22,712 nt of DNA from contig MU266684.1 in the NCBI GenBank assembly GCA_021014945.1, forward strand, positions 1 to 22,712, in the 5' to 3' direction. Under the pieces are notes generated by a model that worked only from the letters and a program-made list of their open reading frames with translations, was not told the origin of the DNA and made no database searches. The DNA is from Leucogyrophana mollusca (taxonomy: Eukaryota > Basidiomycota > Agaricomycetes > Boletales). The translations under genes and the position numbers were made by a program. Below, piece by piece: positions 1-9,323 of the stretch. How positions within the stretch are numbered: position 1 is the stretch's first letter; the number at the start of each line of letters is the position of its first letter.

Positions 1-174
1 AGTTCAGATCCTTCTGTAGGGCTACTTGAAGGTTAATGCATTGATATCTATTTCTATTTCTAGCTTGTGGGACGAACAGCACAGTCAGTACTACGAGGCC
101 AGTTTACAAACGCGAAAATTCGACTAAGTCCAAAACTTGATTTGGCGGGCCTGCCAAAACCTCTACCAATTCGC

Positions 175-264
175 CCAGGCTGTCTACAGTTGACGCGGCT
201 TGCCCGGCTCATACAAACTCCGCAACACAACCGGGCTTGCCGCTGTCAACTGTAGATTGCCTGG
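175..264. repeat. Imperfect foldback (inverted repeat), arms about 33 bp
   Basis: The left arm (175-207) begins CCAGGC and contains CTACAGTTGAC then GGCTTGCCCGG. The right arm (231-264) is its near reverse complement: CCGGGC, GCCGC, GTCAACTGTAGA, then GCCTGG. The arms differ by a few mismatches and a one-base indel, and are separated by 23 bases. A smaller palindrome (TTTGGC/GCCAAA) lies just to the left at 141-158. Such structures can be remnants of a MITE-like foldback element or simply a hairpin. No flanking target-site duplication could be confirmed. Confidence 0.6.
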
Positions 265-576
265 ACACGAGGCTAAGGCAACACGCGTTGATTCAGACAG
301 TCGATGTCTCAACTCTCAAGATCTAGTGGTCGTTGGACGGCACTTGCTTCGCCGATCGATCCTGTCTTGAGAAGCGCTATTTGGCCTTGTATTCTATGTG
401 GCAACCCCATCCTCTCGGGTCCCACCAGGTCCCACCCTGCTGACTTCTCGAGTAAATCCTAGTCTACGGTAGCTGACCTTAAAAACATATGACAGTCGAT
501 ATGTTTCAATATAAAGTAAATCCATGCCAGCTACACATGTCCCGGAGGTCACTGACGTGGGGGTCATTCGGGACGG

Positions 577-585
577 TATATATAA
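577..585 (+). promoter_or_regulatory. TATA-like element upstream of tRNA-Gly
   Basis: TATATATAA lies 24 to 32 bases before the first base of the tRNA gene. In fission yeast and plants such an upstream TATA helps position TFIIIB on tRNA genes. Here the role is inferred from position only. Confidence 0.45.
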
Positions 586-608
586 TCTCAAATAGCACCA
601 TTCCCAAC

Positions 609-680
609 ACGCCGATGGTGAAGCGGTTATCATGCTTGCCTTCCAAGCAAGCGGCAGGGGTTCGACTCCCCTTCGGCGTA
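609..680 (+). tRNA. tRNA-Gly, anticodon UCC (TCC), no intron
   Basis: A full cloverleaf can be drawn. The acceptor stem ACGCCGA (609-615) pairs perfectly with TCGGCGT (673-679), followed by discriminator A680. The anticodon stem CTTGC/GCAAG closes a seven-base loop CTTCCAA, giving anticodon TCC (glycine GGA codons). The T arm is AGGGG-TTCGACT-CCCCT (656-672). The internal A box (616-626, TGGTGAAGCGG) and B box (659-669, GGTTCGACTCC) fit the Pol III consensus. The CCA end is not encoded, as expected in eukaryotes. There is no intron in the anticodon loop. Confidence 0.95.
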
Positions 681-682
681 GG

Positions 683-687
683 TTTTT
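683..687 (+). terminator. Pol III terminator of tRNA-Gly
   Basis: A run of five T residues begins three bases after the discriminator of the tRNA gene, the usual RNA polymerase III stop signal. Confidence 0.7.
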
Positions 688-2079
688 GCTTCTCATTGAG
701 CTTTCTTGCCCAGCGCCCAAATTCAGCGTGTCATTGTCAACGCCCAGTGACAAGTGAAGTCGATATTTTTTTCTTTTTACCAATTAGCAGATAAGCTAAC
801 CACACGACGTGAGTCGGATTTGTGGGGAGTAGCAGGGAACAGCGACGGGCTGCACTGCTTCGAATGTGCCCCTCGATCAAGCAAATGAATTACTCTCAGG
901 TAAGATTTTCCTGAACAGCTACCCCGAGGCTGCAAATAGCTGTGATCCGGCGTCCGTCGGCGTCGGAGAACGATTGGCTTCGAAGGAAGCTTATCCAATG
1001 TGTACCAGCACATTGATAGACAGGTAGAGCATTTCTACAAATGCGCGAGAGGCACTCGCTTCGGTTCAGTCTTTCTATCACTACCATAAAGTCCTCGGAT
1101 CCCACATAAAAATCTCTGGTGAAGACACAGCTAGATGTATCTGCACGCGCGTATGCACATGTCTGTTGTTACTCATCCGTGGCTGATTTCGAAGCGGCGA
1201 TTCGCAGATTTGACGGAGAAGGCAGGAAGTTGGTTCGTCGCGAAGTGCGCCGGCTCCTTCTCACAAAAGAATCCTTTGATATGGACAATCTACAGTATAC
1301 TGAGAGGTCGATTTATCTTTGCAAAGCTGCCCAGCGAAGCATGTTAAAACTGAAACTCGGTGTCAGCCTCGGCGCTTAAATAAATCGAACGGCTGCACCG
1401 CGAGATGAATCCATCCCCAACTACCGTTTTTGCGCACGGATGAACTTCACCGTCGGGGAGCTCCTAAGTGCGGTAGCCGGGCATTCCAGTGAAGCAAGGA
1501 AGCCTCCCATGCAAGTCGGGTCCAAGTCGCGACCGCGCACCAAAGGGGCTTACCTTCCGGATCATAGAGCAATGTTAACGGGACCTCGGATCGCCGCTGC
1601 GCCAAGGTCTTTTTTGCGGGTCATTCTTCGTTCAGGGATCCATCGCGGCGCCGTCGGACAGGCTACGGCCATACTGGAACAAGCAGCACTCGACCCCTAT
1701 CCGATTGTTGCGAATGCCATAAGGTGTCATCGATAGAGGAATGCGTTAAGCTGACCATGGAGTGGCCGGATTTTAATGAGAAATTCTGCGCGGCCATCGG
1801 GGTTCTGCTAAGGATGTGACTCCCGAGGTCCATGGACGTCGACTCTTGATATGTCAGATAGTAAGTAACGACAACGCAAAGACAACTTGGCGGACCGAAA
1901 ACCTCGCGAGGGTAGCCCGGAGAGAAGTCGGAAAAGCTGCCGTCTGTTTGGACTGCATCAAGCGAGCGCTAGGACGTGTTCGGCTCTGTGGTCGTCAGGA
2001 TAAACGAGAAAGATGCGCCGCACCTCCGAGGTTTCAACTTGCCGAAGCCGATGGATGTTATCTTTGCAGCCTGAAGCTC
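688..2079. other. Intergenic region, no gene recognised
   Basis: About 1.4 kb between the tRNA gene and the first hydrophobin locus. Open frames of 60-98 codons occur on both strands, but they overlap one another, have no recognisable motif and no paired splice signals. I call no gene here. It contains the unassigned upstream regulatory DNA of the first hydrophobin copy. Confidence 0.55.
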
Positions 2080-2085
2080 TATAAA
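2080..2085 (+). promoter_or_regulatory. TATA box of hydrophobin locus 1
   Basis: TATAAA lies 71 bases upstream of the ATG at 2151. Unlike the other four copies it is not preceded by the CACCRAAAA block; the corresponding bases are only partly similar (CCTGAAGCTC). Confidence 0.55.
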
Positions 2086-2150
2086 GGTGTCAGTCGTTAG
2101 CCAGTTGCTGTCCACACTCTCGCACACTCTTCATTCCGGGTCCTACAGAA

Positions 2151-2617
2151 ATGGTTGCTCGTATCTGTACCGTCATTGTCGCTCTTGGCCTCACCACGAC
2201 CGCCCTGGCAGGGTGCAGTACCGGTCCAGTGCACTGCTGCAACAGTATTCAGAGCGCGGGACGCGACTCCTTCGCCCGGACACCCTACGCATTATCCTAA
2301 CCACTTGTAGGCCAAATCTTCCCAAGTCAGTGAAGTGGCCAGGTCCGTTGGACTCATCCTCGGTGACGCCTCCAATCAAGTTGGCCTTGACTGCGTCCCC
2401 ATCACTGGTGTTGGCGTTGGATCTGGTGTTACGTGCACCCCGGAACCGTTGTGCTGCACTACAGACGAATATGTGATCATTCTTCCAGTGGCACAGGACG
2501 TATATCCGACAGAATGGCCTGATCAACATCGGCTGCTCGCCGATCAACGTGAACTCAAAGAGGGTAAAACAGTCGGTCGTGATAGTTATAGGTCTGCGAT
2601 CGTCTGTTGGTTGGTGA
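2151..2617 (+). CDS. Divergent class I hydrophobin, intron 1 with GC donor (possible pseudogene)
   Basis: Secreted small amphipathic protein that, in this family, self-assembles at air-water interfaces and coats hyphae or spores. Exons inferred by alignment to the four neighbours: 2151-2255, 2311-2472 and 2513-2617, giving about 123 aa. A signal peptide is visible (MVARICTVIVALGLTTTALA). All eight cysteines are present with exactly the spacing of its neighbours (C-X6-CC-X32-C-X13-C-X5-CC-X12-C). Exon 2 has the same 54-codon length as in every paralog. Oddities: the intron 1 donor position reads GC (gcggga) where paralogs have GTAAGT or GTGAGT; intron 2 is only 40 nt; the segment between signal peptide and first cysteine is nearly absent; and the C-terminus runs about 19 residues past the usual NLNL end to a TGA. 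It may be a working GC-AG-spliced gene or a decaying copy. I favour a weakly expressed or degenerating copy, but the conserved frame argues against long neutrality. Confidence 0.65.
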
Positions 2618-4034
2618 AGTGGAGTGGGACTTACACGCAACCCAATGCTGTTCTCGATGCTACAGTTGGGGATTTTCTTGGAAGATCATGATGCGCGAGA
2701 GTACCGCTGACCGTGACTGTCAGATCTGACCACCACAGTCGGAGTTGAAATTTGGGATATTGAGTCCCGAGAGTCGGGCCTGTATGTAACCTTTCAACGA
2801 ACCCTTTGCATGCAGAGGCCGCATTTTGGGGAGCTTACTGGAGCTCATGTCATGTCAGGAACGTTGGTGGAGTTGTGAATTCCCGCTTTCATGTACCTTT
2901 CCTGCCGTCATGCTGGGCTGATCAGTGTGGGTTTGTTGAATCACTCGTGATGAAGCTCCGCAGCATTTTCTTACCTTGCGTTGCCCATCTTTCCATCTGA
3001 GGCGAGGAAATCACTTGACTCGGGGAACTACACAGGCTCGGCTTAATGGAAAGTTGGGAGACAGTGGGAGTTTCACGGCACGCTGGCATAGACGGTACGG
3101 CAACTCATGTCACCGAGTCACCTAGGCCTGCGATAGTCGCGTGGAGAGCCTCCACCTCCGGATCGTCGGTTTCTGACCTGGCGTGTTTCACCTTTTGGTG
3201 GGCTCCACTGTAAGTCGCGCATCTTGAATGTGTTTGATGTACATAGTGCGACGTCTACCAGGCTCAGCAACACGCGATCACTGATATCCTGATAAGACAG
3301 ATTACTTTACCACAAGTCTAGCACTTCTGTGTCAATGAGTCTTCCTCCGTCGCTTTCCATCAGTTCGACTTACCCATCCATTCAGGAGAACGCCGTCTAA
3401 CGCCGCAATGGAAGATCACTACATGTTCAAGCCTGTTGTGTAGTATCATCTTGAGCTCGATCTCGGATTCGCCGGGTCTCGGCACCACGTCGGTTATCTC
3501 GATGCAGCGTTTCGAGTTGCTGATCCTAAGTAACACAGGTAACACGAACAGTTTCAATTATTCGTCCCTCCATTGCTGATTGATGACTATCGGAGGGTCG
3601 GCACAGCGAATTGACCATCCACAGGTACCTGGAGATCAATTCGTGTGCTCTGATATGGTCTTTGTAAATGACCGTTTGGGTCCCAAAAAATTCTCTTGAC
3701 GTCGTATCTTCTGGAACAAACAAGGTGCCGTTATTCTGGCTGGGCGTCGTTCAAGGACTGTGAATCCGCTATACACTGCCATCTCAAAGCCCAGAGGCAA
3801 CAGAATGTCCTCACATGGGCAATAATTTCCGGAGATCTCGTAGCTCCAGCGTGTTCTGTCCAGAACTGAAGTTCATTTGGCTCAGATCGCTCAAAGCCCC
3901 TCGCGCACGTAAGGTCTAGGTACCGTCTTGATCTTGAGAGCATGCTGACTTTCTCGGCGCAGTGTGATCATGATGGCAAGTACACTGGCATACATATCAG
4001 TGACCTCGGCATGCAACGGGACTGGCTGTGACCG
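2618..4034. other. Intergenic spacer between hydrophobins 1 and 2
   Basis: About 1.4 kb without a recognisable gene. Open frames of 64-70 codons on both strands show no family motifs, and no hydrophobin fragment was found by eye. It presumably includes upstream control sequence for the next copy. Confidence 0.55.
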
Positions 4035-4052
4035 CACCGAAAACGTATAAAA
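4035..4052 (+). promoter_or_regulatory. Core promoter of hydrophobin 2 (CACCGAAAA + TATA)
   Basis: CACCGAAAA at 4035-4043 is followed after two bases by TATAAAA at 4046-4052, with the ATG at 4152. The same block at the same spacing precedes the hydrophobin genes at 7172, 8859 and 11186, so this is a shared core promoter and not a chance A-rich stretch. Confidence 0.8.
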
Positions 4053-4151
4053 GGTTGGTTGAAAGTGCTGGTGAAGTTCATCAGCCAGCTCTCCAGTACT
4101 CAGAAATCAACCTCCCAAACTACCGTCCACCCCCAACCAATAATCATCACA

Positions 4152-4619
4152 ATGTTCGCTCGCATTGCCACCGTCTCGTCTCTCGTGTTCGCCCTTAGTG
4201 CGCTCGCCTCGCCTGCCATTGATGCTCGTGGCGGGAGCGATGGTGGAAGCCAGTGCAACACCGGCTCCCTCCAATGCTGCACCACCACCGGATCTGTGAG
4301 TAATCACTGAAATTATGTCTTCTCTGCTCACTCGGTGATCTGTGATTATCCAGGCGACCTCCAGTAGCATCACTGGAGCCTTAGGCCTCCTCGGCATCGT
4401 CCTTGGCCCTGTCGAGGGCCTTGTTGGACTTGGATGCACTCCCATCACCGTCGTTGGCGCGGGGTCCGGTGCGACATGCACCCAGGAGCCCGTTTGCTGC
4501 ACTGGCAATGAATACGTGAGTTCAATACACTGATCAAACCCTTTGGACTCCTGGACTCACACTCTCCGCAGAACGGGCTTGTCAACATCGGATGCTCCCC
4601 TATCAACCTGAACTTGTAA
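4152..4619 (+). CDS. Class I hydrophobin
   Basis: Exons 4152-4295, 4354-4515 and 4572-4619 give 117 aa; introns are 58 and 56 nt with GTGAGT donors and CAG acceptors, both in phase 0. The protein starts MFARIATVSSLVFALSALA, a typical cleavable signal peptide, then a short Gly/Ser-rich linker (GGSDGGS) before the first cysteine. Cysteine pattern C-X6-CC-X32-C-X13-C-X5-CC-X12-C-X7 fits basidiomycete class I hydrophobins, which assemble into amyloid-like rodlets on hyphal or spore surfaces. Exon 2 encodes the hydrophobic [14 protein letters not shown] stretch and ends at Glu-Tyr just after the sixth and seventh cysteines. It differs from the three copies to its right in having the Gly-rich linker and TTTGS instead of NSVQ after the first Cys pair, so it is an older duplicate. 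Start chosen at the ATG that opens the signal peptide (context CACAATG). Confidence 0.95.
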
Positions 4620-5000
4620 AGTAAAGTAAAAAGGACAGTCCTCGGGCTTAGGGAAAATACGCGCTACACATGATCGTTATCGATCTGGTTCGCTGCCTTT
4701 GTGTATGTTCTTTCTTGGACGGTATCTAGTTCTTCTTGTGTTCTCTTGTAAACTTACGAATACCTTGCTATCGACACATTATTTAGGGGGTAGCTGGCAT
4801 TAGGCTGAGTACATATCAATGGTATCATCGGGTTGTGTCACAACACACAAACGACCTACATGTGTTGCAGCGACTCATCAGTCTGATGAACAGCTGTATC
4901 TGCGGTAAGAGCCGAAATAGTCTTTCAAGATCATCGGCAAACAGTTCGAAAGGAATGTGAGATTACGGATACGTTACACTGCTAGTCAATGACGAAACAT
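4620..5000. other. Spacer 3' of hydrophobin 2
   Basis: Presumed 3' untranslated and flanking DNA of the hydrophobin ending at 4619. No gene and no clear AATAAA signal recognised. Confidence 0.5.
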
Positions 5001-5123
5001 CAGTCAAACGAACCGTCAGTTGCTTAGCACTTCTGTACTGCCAGGATCATTCGCCCCTCTACCCCCGCCGTCGTCTCCTACTTCGCTCTCCTTGCGGCCG
5101 CCACCCCTAGTATCATTTGCCAG
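5001..5123 (+). pseudogene. Hydrophobin relic (5' UTR and signal-peptide part only)
   Basis: Bases 5001-5033 match the 5' leader of the hydrophobin gene starting at 7172 (its bases 7125-7156) at about 30 of 33 positions. Bases 5073-5107 match the signal-peptide coding part of the copy at 11186 at 33 of 35 positions and read VSYFALLAAATP in frame. The start codon is gone: the ATGTTCGCTCG of the paralogs is replaced by ATCATTCGCCC. The TATA block is not visible upstream. Similarity stops at 5123, just before the first cysteine codon, so none of the eight-cysteine domain remains. This is a truncated duplicate that cannot make a hydrophobin. Closest kin by leader sequence is the 7172 gene. Confidence 0.85.
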
Positions 5124-7080
5124 ATGACGCCGGGAAAGGCACTAAGTGGCTTCAGTCAGCCTTTGCGCCAATCGGTAGTATCGTTCCTATCAGGCTTGCG
5201 GCACACCTTTACTGCAGCTAGCAGGTGAAAGACAAGCTTTGACTCGAGTGGAAGGAATATACGGAACTTGAAGGGGTCTTTCCTGCGAGCACAAGCTCAG
5301 ACCTCGGGATGACTACCAAGTCGGTGAGGCGGTCAGGCCACGGCTAGCGATGGTGTGACATGTAGCAACATACCTGGACTGCGATAAAGGTTGGGTTGTT
5401 GTTTGGAGTGGGTGACTACGAGTGAGTTGCATCGTACTTTCGAACGGTATTTAAACCAGCATGAAGACAGGATGTCGCAAGGGATTGACAATACACGCCA
5501 GCGATGGCGGCAAAGTCGAATTTGTGGAAAGCCCACCTAGAATCCGATCAAATTGACCGAGTCTGGCCACGGATTACTGTTCATGATGATGCATTATGCC
5601 CATGCACTCCCACAGGTGACATTTAGCAGTCGGGAATTTGGGCGTATCTGTTCAATGTACCAGCGCAGATACATGGGGAGTGTATTGTGCGCGCGGTGTT
5701 CTTTTTCAAGCAAAGCTTACCTCCCAGCCACCAGGATCTGGTGACAGAGCTGTCAACGCGGAAAGTTCCATGCGGACAAGGCGCAGGAATAGCCGTCAAT
5801 CAACATGCTTGACTTGGGTACCATAGCAGGGCGAACCGACGATCGATTTATGGTCACGGTACACAATGACCCACCGTTTGACGGTCGAGTTGGTATACTG
5901 GCACTTGAAGGGAAAATCCAGTCCCATACTTCTGCTGGCGGATAGGGCGAGGTCCGGGGATAGGCGTTATCAACATACATACATACCTCCTGCTTATCTG
6001 GCTTGTGGACTTGACTAAGCCACTCAGATACCGGATTTCAGGGTTCAGATGGGTCCTTGACGCGTAACCATCGAGCACCGCATATACGCTTGGTGAATCA
6101 CGAGAACCTGCTGATGACCGTGAGGGCTCAATGTTTCGAGGGCCGCGTAATCCGATACACCATGAGTCGAAGTCAGTCGGGTGGTGACACACCTGAGAAT
6201 ACATACATAGTACATGTGATACTAGCTATTGAGCATCCTGCGACACACCAGTAGGTGTAGCATATATGTAAAGTCTTTTAGCACCTTCTAAACGGAAAAG
6301 GAAGGTAGACTCACACGGTGAATACCAATGGCCTTAAACCACCTCTGTCACGCAGACGGACGTAGCGAGGGAGACAAGTTCGGACTAATACCAGTAGTCC
6401 ACAGAGATAATCACTGCCAAAGCCGAGAATACTACTTACAGATTCACTGAAAGCCAGGGACCCTAAAACGCGGAGAACTGTAGTCGCGTAGTTCTGTGTC
6501 GCAGCTGTAGTCATAGCAGATCCAATAAACACTCGGACATAGAGATACCCCGCGGAGCGTGAAAGGGCCAGACTCGGAGCACATCCAGAACTTTAGGAAA
6601 AATGCTACGAGAAGAAACCTGCTGGTGAGATGACTATGGGAGTTGTGAAATTCTGGGACTTGCCAAGACGCATGAATAGAGCCGCGAGTATAGTATTGAA
6701 CCCGGGGCTTTCGGATGAAACCGATCCGGTGAGCGTCTATTGTCCCGCGATCAACAGTCAGCGTCGGAAAACTCCTAACCGTGCTCAAAAAACCCGAAGG
6801 ACCGGCTTGTTCCCATTGGCGAGTCCATAATGACGGACCACTGATGAGGCTGTTGCGACTAGGCGTCAGGCCGAGTCCAGACAGGAAGATTGAAGACAAG
6901 ACAAGCATGAGTGAGGGCCTGAAGTTACGCGAAGGCGTGGAAGAAACGTACGTTATCGCGAGGGGTATTCCCTTGCGTCGAGGAACACGGTTGTACTTTG
7001 CGTTGAAAAAAAAACAACCATCGTATGCCGCCAGGATTAATGTCACGTTCAGGGACTATCCAGAATAAAGTCACAGTGCT
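5124..7080. other. Large spacer between hydrophobin relic and hydrophobin 3
   Basis: Nearly 2 kb without an identifiable gene. The longest open frame is 200 codons on the minus strand (6444-7046) with no recognised motif; overlapping frames occupy the plus strand. A short ACAT tandem run lies at 5973-5986. Nothing indicates an intact transposon. The position right after a truncated hydrophobin suggests rearranged or decayed DNA. Confidence 0.5.
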
Positions 7081-7098
7081 CACCGAAAATCTATAAAA
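7081..7098 (+). promoter_or_regulatory. Core promoter of hydrophobin 3 (CACCGAAAA + TATA)
   Basis: CACCGAAAA (7081-7089), two bases, then TATAAAA (7092-7098), with the ATG 80 bases after the TATA start. Same arrangement as upstream of the copies at 4152, 8859 and 11186. Confidence 0.8.
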
Positions 7099-7171
7099 GA
7101 GTCGAGGTTTGAGGTGTGATTCTCCAGTCAAACGAACATCAGTTGTTTAGCACTTCCTCACAATACTCACC

Positions 7172-7629
7172 ATGTTCGCTCGTCTGTCTGCCGCCGCCGC
7201 CGTCTCCTGCTTCGCTCTTCTTGCGGTCGCCACCCCGGCCAACGTCGCTCGCCAATCAAGCGAGTGCGACACGGGGTCCCTCTCCTGCTGCAACAGCGTT
7301 CAGGCGGTAAGTTTGCAACGGCTATCTTGAGCCAATTTTTAACATAACCCATCCAGGCGGATTCGAGCGCTGTGACTTCACTATTGGGACTCCTGGGCCT
7401 CGTCCTCGGAGACCTCACTGGCAACGTCGGCCTCGGCTGCTCTCCTATTACCGCTGTTGGCACTGGTTCCGGCGCCACCTGCACCCAAGAGCCTGTTTGC
7501 TGCACCAATGACTACTACGTGCGTCACTCCTGGCTAGCACAGTATTCAAAATGCATCGATGCTGATTGGTATCTTGTACAGAACGGCCTGATCAACGTGG
7601 GCTGCTCTCCTGTCAACCTGAACCTCTAG
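7172..7629 (+). CDS. Class I hydrophobin
   Basis: Exons 7172-7306, 7357-7518 and 7582-7629 encode 114 aa; introns are 50 nt (GTAAGT...CAG) and 63 nt (GTGCGT...CAG), both phase 0 at the positions shared by the whole array. Signal peptide [20 protein letters not shown] is followed by a short mature N-terminus (NVARQSSE) and the eight cysteines as C-X6-CC-X32-C-X13-C-X5-CC-X12-C-X7, ending NLNL. The role is that of the family: a secreted surface-active coat protein. It is very close to the copy at 11186 (about five residue changes in the 45 codons of exon 1), pointing to recent duplication. The start has a good fungal context (CTCACCATG). The exons are conserved between the copies while the introns are not. 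Confidence 0.95.
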
Positions 7630-8756
7630 GTAGATATTAGTGGTGCAAATGGGCTAGTAATACCGGAGGAGGGCATCATACATACCTTAGGATCATGATC
7701 TGATTGTGGCTCGCATGTGTTTGCTTTTGGTGCCAGAGTCCCGGATATATATAACTTGTGGGGTTTGTGCCTGCATCTCAGATCCCCAACTTCGTCCGAG
7801 CCCCGAGATTCCGATCTAGATCGAGCAAAAATGCCTCGTCAACTCAATCCGATATCGAAAGAGGCGTACTCTTGGGCGACAGCCTCGATGGAGAGTGCTG
7901 TTTGGGGGCTCGGAAGAACGATAACGTGGATTGAGGTTTGTCAATCACTAGGGCCTGACGGGTCAAGGAACCCCAGCCGGAGCCTTCAAGGCGGGTACAT
8001 ACAATGTCATCCAATAACTCACATCGACAGTGGCTCTCTTCGTCAGACACTCCGCGTGAACGCGGTACTTAGGTGGATTAAAGGAGCGAGCCTAGCGCGA
8101 TCTACTCCCGACACGCCTTGAAGTTTGAAGACCCGACGTGTGCAAGAACGCACCGGCCGCGGATATAGTTTGGCGCCTGGAGAGGTGCTACTCCACTGCT
8201 TAGGCGGCCACCCGCCTAGAAAGATTGTTGATCCGAAGGCTATATATCAACGTTCCGATGGTTGGCGGATGTAAAAAATCGGTTTAGATAGACCCAGGCG
8301 ACTGATGGCAATAGATCTAGAACCGGATGACCGGAATAAATGGTGTGTAAGTCCACGACGAACAACCTCCGACTTGGCCGTTCAGAAGAAGCACTTCTAC
8401 TGATGTTGCTGCCTTCTCCACAATCCCGCTAAAGCCGCCGAACATTCTGCCCATGTGTGATTGACCTCGGGCGTGGGTAATGCGATGTCAACGGACGTAG
8501 GCAGGGGAAACACGATCTAGACCATTGCAACCAGAATAGATCGTATATCCCGAGGGCAGGGTCCACTAACGGCAGCTGGAACAAAAAACAGGGACATAAG
8601 TTCAGTGAGGCACGCACGGGATGTTCACGAACAACAAGCACTGCATATACGTTCTTGCAGAGAAAGTATGAGGGTGGCAGAGGAACAGAGCGAGTACCCA
8701 CAGGCAAAAAAATTGACCTGTGCCTATCGAGAGAGGCTAGAGTGACGGTATCGACT
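7630..8756. other. Spacer between hydrophobins 3 and 4
   Basis: About 1.1 kb with no supportable gene. A plus-strand frame of 134 codons (7717-8121) has no motif and is not flanked by promoter or splice signals I trust. A small hairpin (TAGGCGG at 8201-8207, CCGCCTA at 8212-8218) is present. Confidence 0.5.
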
Positions 8757-8773
8757 CACCAAAAAACTATAAG
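8757..8773 (+). promoter_or_regulatory. Core promoter of hydrophobin 4 (CACCAAAAA + TATA)
   Basis: CACCAAAAA (8757-8765), two bases, then TATAAG (8768-8773); the ATG follows 91 bases after the TATA start. It is the weakest of the four shared blocks, with one change in each element (CACCG to CACCA, TATAAAA to TATAAGA), but the spacing is identical. Confidence 0.7.
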
Positions 8774-8858
8774 AACAGTACCAGCAGATGCATCTACCTC
8801 ACAGCTCACCAGTTGCAGAACTTCCCTACTCTCTCAAAGAATTTCTCGCGTCTTCATC

Positions 8859-9323
8859 ATGTTTGCCCGTACATCTACTGCAATCGTCGTCTCCTGCTTC
8901 GCTCTCCTTGCGGTCGCCACCCCCGCCAGTGTCGCTCGCCAGTCGAGTGAATGCAACACGGGCTCCATTTCCTGCTGCAACAGTGTCCAGGAGGTAAGTA
9001 TACTCGATGGTCTTCCATGAAGACGTGACACTCAATCCGTCGACCAAATCGCAGGCAGACTCCAGCGCTGTGACATCGCTTTTGGGCCTTCTTGGTATCG
9101 TCCTGGGGGACATCACTGGGCTCGTCGGTCTTGACTGCAGCCCCATCAGCGCCATCGGCCTTGGCAGTGGTGCTACATGCAATCAGGAGCCCGTGTGCTG
9201 CACCAATGACGAATATGTGAGCGCCATCCACTCGTCCTCAAATGGAGGGACACTGACGACCAATTTAATCCGCAGAATGGCCTGATCAACCTTGGCTGCT
9301 CTCCCATCAACATCAACCTTTGA
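8859..9323 (+). CDS. Class I hydrophobin
   Basis: Exons 8859-8993, 9055-9216 and 9276-9323 encode 114 aa; introns are 61 nt (GTAAGT...CAG) and 59 nt (GTGAGC...CAG) at the common positions. Signal peptide [20 protein letters not shown] is followed by SVARQSSE and the eight cysteines with the array-wide spacing C-X6-CC-X32-C-X13-C-X5-CC-X12-C-X7; the C-terminus is NINL. By family it is a secreted amphipathic protein that assembles on cell surfaces. In exon 2 it differs from the 11186 copy at about eight of 54 positions. The first in-frame upstream ATG would add an implausible hydrophilic extension, so the ATG opening the signal peptide is chosen. Confidence 0.95.

Larger units (their letters stand above)
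1..608. other. Intergenic region, no gene recognised
   Basis: I see no supportable protein-coding gene here; open frames are short and unlike any family I know. The stretch contains an imperfect inverted repeat at 175-264 and the TATA-like element of the tRNA gene at 577-585, both listed separately. Confidence 0.6.

Noticed and set aside
5973..5986. ACAT microsatellite
   Set aside because: Only about three and a half units; too short to be informative.
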